In this document: piece by piece, positions 12,091 to 16,230 of the stretch
How the letters are laid out: the number at the start of each line of letters is the position of its first letter
Numbering within the stretch: position 1 is the first letter of the stretch
NCBI GenBank assembly: GCA_026706395.1
Contig: JAPOYU010000066.1
Location: 5,977 to 22,206 of the forward strand
Source of the DNA: Chloroflexota bacterium
Lineage (GTDB): Bacteria; Chloroflexota; Anaerolineae; Aggregatilineales; Phototrophicaceae
Reading direction: 5' to 3'
Length of the DNA stretch: 16,230 nt
Made by a program: the position numbers and the translations under genes
Notes under the pieces: model-generated
Told to the model about the DNA's origin: nothing
What the model saw: only the letters and a program-made list of their open reading frames with translations
The model's database searches: none

Positions 12091-12933
12091 CTAACAAGTC
12101 GCATCTTTGCCATCTGTGCCGAAGATGCTCAGGCGATAGTCGCTATCGGGCAGTGGCGCTGCGCTGAGCGGCCGGTAGTGGAATTGCAGGGCCCAGCGCC
12201 GTCTGCTTGAGCGCGTGGGCGGGGTGCCATGATGCAGCAGGCAATGGAAGAGGAGGCAGCCACCGGGCGGCAAGGGCACGGCGACGCTTTCGCCGACTCG
12301 AACATCGGTATCGCAGATCTGCCAATCGCGCCGGGTCCAGTGGGGCATAGGTCCATCATGATGAGTGCCGGGAATGACCATCATGCAGCCGTTTTCGGGC
12401 AGGGCTTGGTCGAGGGCGATCCAGGCGCCGATGATGGTGGTATCGGCGGGATAATCGAAGTAGGCCATGTCCTGATGCCAGGGCTTTTCGCGGCCGATGA
12501 GGGGCGGCTTGAGCATCGCCTGATCTTGCGAGAGGGCGGCCGGCTCGCCCATGATGCGCCCGAGCGCGTCCAGCAGCGCGGGGTTCTGCGATGCCGCTTG
12601 CAAGCGCGCGTCAAAGGGGACGATCGGCATCATCTCGCGCACGCAATCCAGCCGTTCTTCATCGGGCAGATCAAAGAAACGCTCGCCCACAACCGATTCG
12701 ACCATGACATTGTCGTTATCTGGACTCAGGATCAGATCGCGTATGGCCGCGCGGCCCGCGTCGATACCGGCGCTGTCTATGGCGTTGTGGATGACCATGA
12801 AGCCCAGGGCGTGAAATGATTCGATGTCGGCATCGGTGACATTGCCGAAGCCATCGATGCCGGTCGTGATTTCCGCGCTGAAGTCGTAAAGCCCGGCCGG
12901 CGGCGCTTCCAGGCCAAGCTCGTCTTGTCTCAA
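12091..12933 (-). CDS. phytanoyl-CoA dioxygenase (PhyH) family Fe(II)/2-oxoglutarate oxygenase
   Basis: The protein has 280 residues. The family hydroxylates small molecules using Fe(II), O2 and 2-oxoglutarate on a double-stranded beta-helix. The iron-binding HxD is in PWHQDMAYFDY (His153, Asp155). NGCMMVIPGTHHDG (181-194) is the typical core strand. The distal His and 2-oxoglutarate Arg lie in LLHHGTPPTRSSRRRWALQFHYRP (232-255; likely His235 and Arg244-246). The N-terminal part has the family's FHALGFMVIHNAI (40-52). The start is taken as TTG at 12933, because AAGGAG lies seven bases upstream and no nearer ATG fits. An R2 repeat lies directly upstream. It is co-oriented with the small membrane protein gene 15 bases downstream. 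Substrate cannot be read from sequence. Confidence 0.88.
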   Translation of the reverse strand: MRQDELGLEAPPAGLYDFSAEITTGIDGFGNVTDADIESFHALGFMVIHNAIDSAGIDAGRAAIRDLILSPDNDNVMVESVVGERFFDLPDEERLDCVREMMPIVPFDARLQAASQNPALLDALGRIMGEPAALSQDQAMLKPPLIGREKPWHQDMAYFDYPADTTIIGAWIALDQALPENGCMMVIPGTHHDGPMPHWTRRDWQICDTDVRVGESVAVPLPPGGCLLFHCLLHHGTPPTRSSRRRWALQFHYRPLSAAPLPDSDYRLSIFGTDGKDATC

Positions 12934-12948
12934 GGCTTGACTCCTTAA

Positions 12949-13012
12949 TTCTCCAACCCCTCCCCCGAAGCATCAGGGGTCGCGTAGACGCTGACCCGCC
13001 GGAGGGGAGTCT
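12949..13012. repeat. R2-like repeat, copy e, carrying a shared insert
   Basis: Arms CCCCTCC (12957-12963) and GGAGGGG (13001-13007) enclose CCCGAAGCATCA and then GGTCGCGTAGACGCTGACC (12978-12996) plus CGCCGG. That inner piece also interrupts the R3 copy at 9021-9044. Confidence 0.55.
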
Positions 13013-13040
13013 TCTTGGGGCGATTTTAGTGGATGATGCA

Positions 13041-13072
13041 TGCGGGCGAGTCACCGCCTCGCCCCTACATTG
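13041..13072. repeat. R1 hairpin repeat, copy 6
   Basis: GGGCGAG, a seven-base loop, then CTCGCCC on the minus strand, preceded by TGTAG. It is a perfect 7-bp stem, located 61 bases beyond the stop of the 221-residue gene. Confidence 0.65.
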
Positions 13073-13133
13073 AACCTAATCTTTTGAATCGATTCACTGG
13101 AGCTTCACGTGACAATGTAACATCCGCGAAACT

Positions 13134-13799
13134 TCAGCGCAACTGACGCCGAAGCTGCGCCTCAACGCTATCCGCGACTTGCAGCCAATGGTCGGTATCG
13201 AGCAGGGCGACTTCTTCGTCGGTCCAGAAGGCGTAAGCGATATCGCGCGCTTCCGCCGTCTCCGGATTTTCCCGCAGGACTTGCCAGGCATCCATGCGCC
13301 GGCCGTAGTAATGCTCGACCAGTTCGGCCATGATCGCATTGACGGTCGCGCCCACCAGGTAGCCGATGCGAGGCGGCAGCGGACCTTGCTGCAGCGCGTG
13401 GGCCAGGTCGGACAGGGTCTTCATATAATTTGCCGCGCCGGGGAACTCGAAGTCTCGCATCGCTTCCGGCGGGAGGCGGGCGGGGGCCGTGCCCGTGTTT
13501 ACCATCTGCATCAGTATCCGCCGCGCGAAACCGCCCTCGGGATAATAAAGCTCGAAGGTAGCGAGGAAGGACTGGGCCCGTTCAATGACGACGGCGAGCG
13601 CGAGATAGAACTCCATATCCATGAATATGGACTTGAGCAGGAATTGGCAGCGTTCGGGATCGCGCGCTTCGGCGGCGTTTCGGAGTTTGGCCAGCGTGGC
13701 ATTCTGTGATTCGCGCAAGGTGTGCCTGGGCGAAAAGGAATCAAGGCGATCGGCATTAAGGTAACACAAGGCGCGCATCCCGTACAGAAGCGCGCTCAT
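13134..13799 (-). CDS. hypothetical helical protein (221 aa), family not recognised
   Basis: The protein has 221 residues with no signal peptide, no convincing membrane segment and no motif I know. It looks mainly alpha-helical. Notable stretches are ERCQFLLKSIFMDMEFYLAL (49-68), AQSFLATFELYYPEGGFARRI (74-94), IGYLVGATVNAIMAELVEHYYGRRMD and an acidic-aromatic C-terminal part AYAFWTDEEVALLDTDHW. Codon use matches neighbouring genes, supporting real coding. The ATG at 13799 has only a weak ribosome site (CCGAG); the internal Met8 is an alternative. It is transcribed divergently from the secreted-protein gene across a 186-bp AT-richer region. No function is proposed. Confidence 0.7.
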   Translation of the reverse strand: MSALLYGMRALCYLNADRLDSFSPRHTLRESQNATLAKLRNAAEARDPERCQFLLKSIFMDMEFYLALAVVIERAQSFLATFELYYPEGGFARRILMQMVNTGTAPARLPPEAMRDFEFPGAANYMKTLSDLAHALQQGPLPPRIGYLVGATVNAIMAELVEHYYGRRMDAWQVLRENPETAEARDIAYAFWTDEEVALLDTDHWLQVADSVEAQLRRQLR

Positions 13800-13985
13800 T
13801 TGTGACTCGGCGCTGCGGGTCGCCTAACGCGGAATCGCCATGAAAACAGAAGCAAAATTAGGATTTGATGAGAGATCGCAAAAATGAATGCTCATATGCG
13901 GCGTGACTTACTAATGTCTCAACACATTTAATGATAGAGCTTCGGGCATTTGCAATGACCGACTGCTCGTAAAGGAGTATATGAG

Positions 13986-14699
13986 ATGTTATTGTTGCGG
14001 GCTTTCAATCTGTTTTGCGCCTTTCCAGGCAGGTTGGTCGGGCTGCTTTTGCTTGGCATATTAGCGGTGGCGCAGCCGGCAGCGGCTGATGACTGCGACA
14101 ATTGGGGGCGGCTGGTTCATGTGGGGGAGCAGCCAAATGACGACTTCTGTTTCGCGCGCGTCGGCGCTGAAACCACCAAAACGCTTGAGGGCAAGTATGA
14201 TTACGATTACTTTCTCTTCTACCTCGGCTACAATAGCGAGACCCAATTGGGTGGCGATTATACCGTCACGCTGAAGAATACGGGTCTGACCCGACCTAGA
14301 ATTATCGTCAACACCTTTTATGATGACGCTCAGGCTTGGGGCGGTCTTACCGGGAGTGAAGTCTGGTACAACGCTTACGCTAGCGATCTGGGCGGCATGA
14401 CCTACGACGATTTCGCGAGAATGGTGACGCTGGCACCCAATCTTCAGCACGATGGCGTCTACGATTATGTAAACGGAGAGGTTATCGTAGTAACCCCAAG
14501 TTCGGATGCCGCTACCCGTCTAATGTTTTACGCGGTGCCCGTCGGGACCAACCTGGCGACCAACGATCGTGGCGCATTGACCGTAAACTTTACGCCTCCG
14601 GATAGAGGCGCCTACATGGTGATGGTCAGCAACTACAGCCCGTCCAGGCGCGGTGGAAGATTAACCGGCAACTATACGGTGGAAGTATCTGCGGACTGA
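13986..14699 (+). CDS. secreted beta-sandwich protein, PPC-like C-terminal domain
   Basis: The protein has 237 residues. It opens with a signal peptide: LLLRAF, then the hydrophobic LVGLLLLGILAVA and a likely signal-peptidase site after AQPAAA (about residue 35). The mature part is acidic and rich in Tyr, Thr, Gly and Asn, typical of extracellular beta-sandwiches. The C-terminal segment GAYMVMVSNYSPS...GNYTVEVSAD resembles the bacterial pre-peptidase C-terminal (PPC) domain pattern GxYxvxV...GxYxlxV. Two Cys (in DDCDNW and DDFCFARVG) may form a disulphide. The ATG at 13986 has AAAGGAG eight bases upstream; an out-of-frame ATG at 13981 overlaps. Codon use and flanks are more AT-rich than in neighbours, which hints at transfer. 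No catalytic motif is seen, so it may be a binding or structural surface protein. Confidence 0.75.
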   Translation: MLLLRAFNLFCAFPGRLVGLLLLGILAVAQPAAADDCDNWGRLVHVGEQPNDDFCFARVGAETTKTLEGKYDYDYFLFYLGYNSETQLGGDYTVTLKNTGLTRPRIIVNTFYDDAQAWGGLTGSEVWYNAYASDLGGMTYDDFARMVTLAPNLQHDGVYDYVNGEVIVVTPSSDAATRLMFYAVPVGTNLATNDRGALTVNFTPPDRGAYMVMVSNYSPSRRGGRLTGNYTVEVSAD

Positions 14700-14751
14700 T
14701 CGGCGCAAGTCGCCAGCAGCCTCAACCTTCGCGCAGACAGGCAGAAAACCA

Positions 14752-14775
14752 AGCCCGCCGGTATTGTGGCGGGCT
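14752..14775 (+). terminator. hairpin, possible terminator of the secreted-protein gene
   Basis: AGCCCGCC and GGCGGGCT form a perfect 8-bp stem around the loop GGTATTGT. It lies 52 bases after the stop of the secreted-protein gene and before the aldolase promoter. It is preceded by an A-rich stretch but followed only by ATTGCTCG, so the T-tract is weak. Confidence 0.5.
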
Positions 14776-14814
14776 ATTGCTCGTCGGTTGTCCAGCCAGT
14801 TGCCGCTCATTTCC

Positions 14815-14823
14815 TGCTATAAT
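14815..14823 (+). promoter_or_regulatory. extended -10 promoter of the aldolase gene
   Basis: TGCTATAAT is a perfect extended -10 (TGn plus consensus TATAAT). TTGCCG lies too close to be a standard -35. The start site would be near 14830, giving a leader of about 30 bases. Confidence 0.6.
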
Positions 14824-14860
14824 CTGAGCTATAAGATTGGATTAGCCGAAGGATGCTGCC

Positions 14861-15952
14861 ATGGCAATCGCAAGCCGCGACATTCAAATCGACACCACCG
14901 CGGACTATCTCGGCGACGAAGCCGATTACCTGCTCAACCACCGCTGCGGTACCATCCCGCGCGCAGATCTGGCTTTGCCGGGCCCGGACTTCGCCGAGCG
15001 CGTCTGGCTGGACAGCGACCGCAGCCCGCAGGTCATCCGCAGCTTGCAGCAGATCTACGGGAGCGGGCGCCTCGGCGGCACGGGCTACGTCTCGATATTG
15101 CCGGTCGATCAAGGCATCGAACATTCGGCCGGCGCCTCTTTCGCGCCGAACCCGGCGTATTTTGACCCGGCCAATATCATCGAGTTGGCGCTGGAGGGCG
15201 GCTGCAACGCGGTGGCATCGACCTTTGGCGTGCTCGGTATGACGGCGAGGCGTTACGCTCATCGGATCCCCTTCATCGTGAAGGTCAATCACAATGAGTT
15301 GGTGACTTATCCCAACTCGCACCAGCAGATCATGTTCGGCACGATTCGTCAGGCCTGGGATATGGGCGCAGTGGCGGTTGGGGCGACGGTCTACTTCGGC
15401 TCGGAAGATTCGAATCGGCAGATGGTCGAGGTGGCGGAAGGGTTCGCCTACGCTCACGAGCTGGGCCTGGCGACCATCCTTTGGTGTTATATGCGCAATC
15501 CGGCTTTCACGGTAAACGGCGTCAATCATGAGTCGAGCGCCGATCTCACCGGGCAAGCCAATCACCTCGGCGTGACGCTGGGCGCAGATATCGTCAAGCA
15601 GAAGCTGCCGACGCAGACCGGCGGCTACAGGGCGCTGAACAGCGGCGACTCGTCTTACGGCAAGCTGGATGAGCGGATCTACAGCGAGCTTTCGAGCGAT
15701 CATCCGATCGACTTGACGCGCTATCAGGTGGCCAATGGCTACATGGGCAAGGTCGGCTTGATCAGTTCGGGCGGGGCGAGCGGGGCGAACGACTTCGCCG
15801 AAGCGGTGAAGACGGCGGTGATCAACAAGCGCGCCGGCGGCATGGGCTTGATCAGTGGGCGCAAAGCCTTCCAACGGCCGATGGCGGAGGGGGCAAGGCT
15901 GCTGAACGCGATCCAGGATGTTTATCTCGACGAGGGCGTGACGATCGCTTAG
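14861..15952 (+). CDS. fbaB: class I fructose-bisphosphate aldolase (FbaB/DhnA type)
   Basis: The protein has 363 residues, close to E. coli FbaB. It cleaves fructose 1,6-bisphosphate to DHAP and glyceraldehyde 3-phosphate through a Schiff base in glycolysis/gluconeogenesis. Key stretches are [20 protein letters not shown] (75-94), VASTFGVLG (118-126), [14 protein letters not shown] (138-151), the Schiff-base lysine region [11 protein letters not shown] (241-251), the phosphate loop LISSGGASG (300-308) and [12 protein letters not shown] (329-340). The Lys in DIVKQK is the expected catalytic residue. The ATG at 14861 is preceded by GAAGGATGCTGCC, a fair ribosome site, and by an extended -10 promoter. 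It appears monocistronic, convergent with the partial gene at the right edge. Confidence 0.93.
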   Translation: MAIASRDIQIDTTADYLGDEADYLLNHRCGTIPRADLALPGPDFAERVWLDSDRSPQVIRSLQQIYGSGRLGGTGYVSILPVDQGIEHSAGASFAPNPAYFDPANIIELALEGGCNAVASTFGVLGMTARRYAHRIPFIVKVNHNELVTYPNSHQQIMFGTIRQAWDMGAVAVGATVYFGSEDSNRQMVEVAEGFAYAHELGLATILWCYMRNPAFTVNGVNHESSADLTGQANHLGVTLGADIVKQKLPTQTGGYRALNSGDSSYGKLDERIYSELSSDHPIDLTRYQVANGYMGKVGLISSGGASGANDFAEAVKTAVINKRAGGMGLISGRKAFQRPMAEGARLLNAIQDVYLDEGVTIA

Positions 15953-15996
15953 GCGGCTGCAAGACCTGCCCGGTGGATAATGGATTCGCGCCTGGA

Positions 15997-16230
15997 TTAG
16001 TCTGCGTCGATCTGCAGAGTATCGAGCGCCCGCGTGACGATATCCCGCGCGATGCCGAACTTCACGGCGATTTTGCCTGCCGAGTCTCTTCCCAGCCGAT
16101 GGTCATGACGCTCGCCGGCGACGAACTGTTGCAGACGCAGCGGCCGCTCATTGCTGTTAAAGCGCCATAGTTGGTTGTTGAGCACTTTGCGAATCACGAC
16201 TTCATTGAGGAACTGGCCGCCATCGTGACG
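15997..16230 (-). CDS. 3' end of an unrecognised gene, cut by the right edge
   Basis: The minus-strand frame is open from the window edge to a stop at 15997-15999 and gives the last 77 residues of a protein. The sequence starts HDGGQFLNEVVIRKVLNN and ends ARDIVTRALDTLQIDAD. It is basic, with an FVAGERHDHRLGRDSAGK segment. A GTG at 16197 could be a start, but the frame stays open upstream, so a longer gene is more likely. The opposite strand has an overlapping open frame with poorer composition. No family is recognised. The aldolase gene converges on it. Confidence 0.5.
   Translation of the reverse strand, partial: RHDGGQFLNEVVIRKVLNNQLWRFNSNERPLRLQQFVAGERHDHRLGRDSAGKIAVKFGIARDIVTRALDTLQIDAD

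Noticed and set aside
11475..12210. frames overlapping the GT4 end and the small membrane protein on either strand
   Set aside because: They are shadows of the glycosyltransferase and of the membrane protein/PhyH pair, which have good starts and domains.
2973..13072. possible CRISPR array from the many short repeats
   Set aside because: The repeats are dispersed hundreds to thousands of bases apart, differ in family and orientation, and have no regular spacers or cas genes.

Overview
This is a GC-rich bacterial chromosome segment (about 60% G+C by eye). The intergenic DNA is unusually full of short dispersed repeats, several of them able to fold into hairpins. The repeat style, the gene content and a Gram-positive-type LexA operator suggest Chloroflexota (Anaerolineae-like). 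That assignment is inference, because no rRNA or marker gene is present. I saw no rRNA, tRNA, CRISPR array, integrase or transposase.

Left part (1-2900): a possible signal-peptide-only ORF (minus), a HEAT-repeat protein (plus), then a minus-strand cassette. The cassette holds a small ORF, a helix-turn-helix protein resembling a small terminase, and a large terminase with intact ATPase and nuclease residues. It lies behind a near-perfect palindrome with a GAAC-N4-GTTC (SOS/LexA-type) core. No portal, capsid or tail gene is visible, so this looks like an orphan, possibly domesticated or satellite, DNA-packaging module. It is the most unusual part of the window.

Middle part (2900-10540): a repeat-rich spacer with a strong G-quadruplex motif, then an AsnB-type glutamine-dependent asparagine synthetase (plus). 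Four minus-strand genes follow, in transcription order: nucleoside hydrolase, M42-like aminopeptidase, double-SIS sugar-phosphate isomerase/deglycase, and a PfkB kinase with an altered catalytic Asp. Each gap between them is filled with repeats. The SIS plus PfkB pairing recalls Amadori-compound (fructosamine) degradation, so a catabolic route for glycated amino acids, peptides or nucleosides is a reasonable hypothesis.

Right part (10540-16230): a GT4 glycosyltransferase (plus); a minus-strand pair of a PhyH-type Fe(II)/2-oxoglutarate oxygenase and a small membrane protein; an unrecognised 221-residue helical protein (minus), divergent from a secreted PPC-like beta-sandwich protein (plus); a class I fructose-bisphosphate aldolase (plus) with a good extended -10 promoter; and the 3' end of an unrecognised minus-strand gene running off the right edge.

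Three repeat families are named here. R1 is GTAGGGGCGA...TCGCCC, a hairpin often just downstream of stop codons. R2 has CCCCATCCCCCGGCCCC...GGGAAGGGG arms with a variable core. R3 is CACCACAGAGGCAC...ACCGAGTACACCGAG, often just upstream of start codons.
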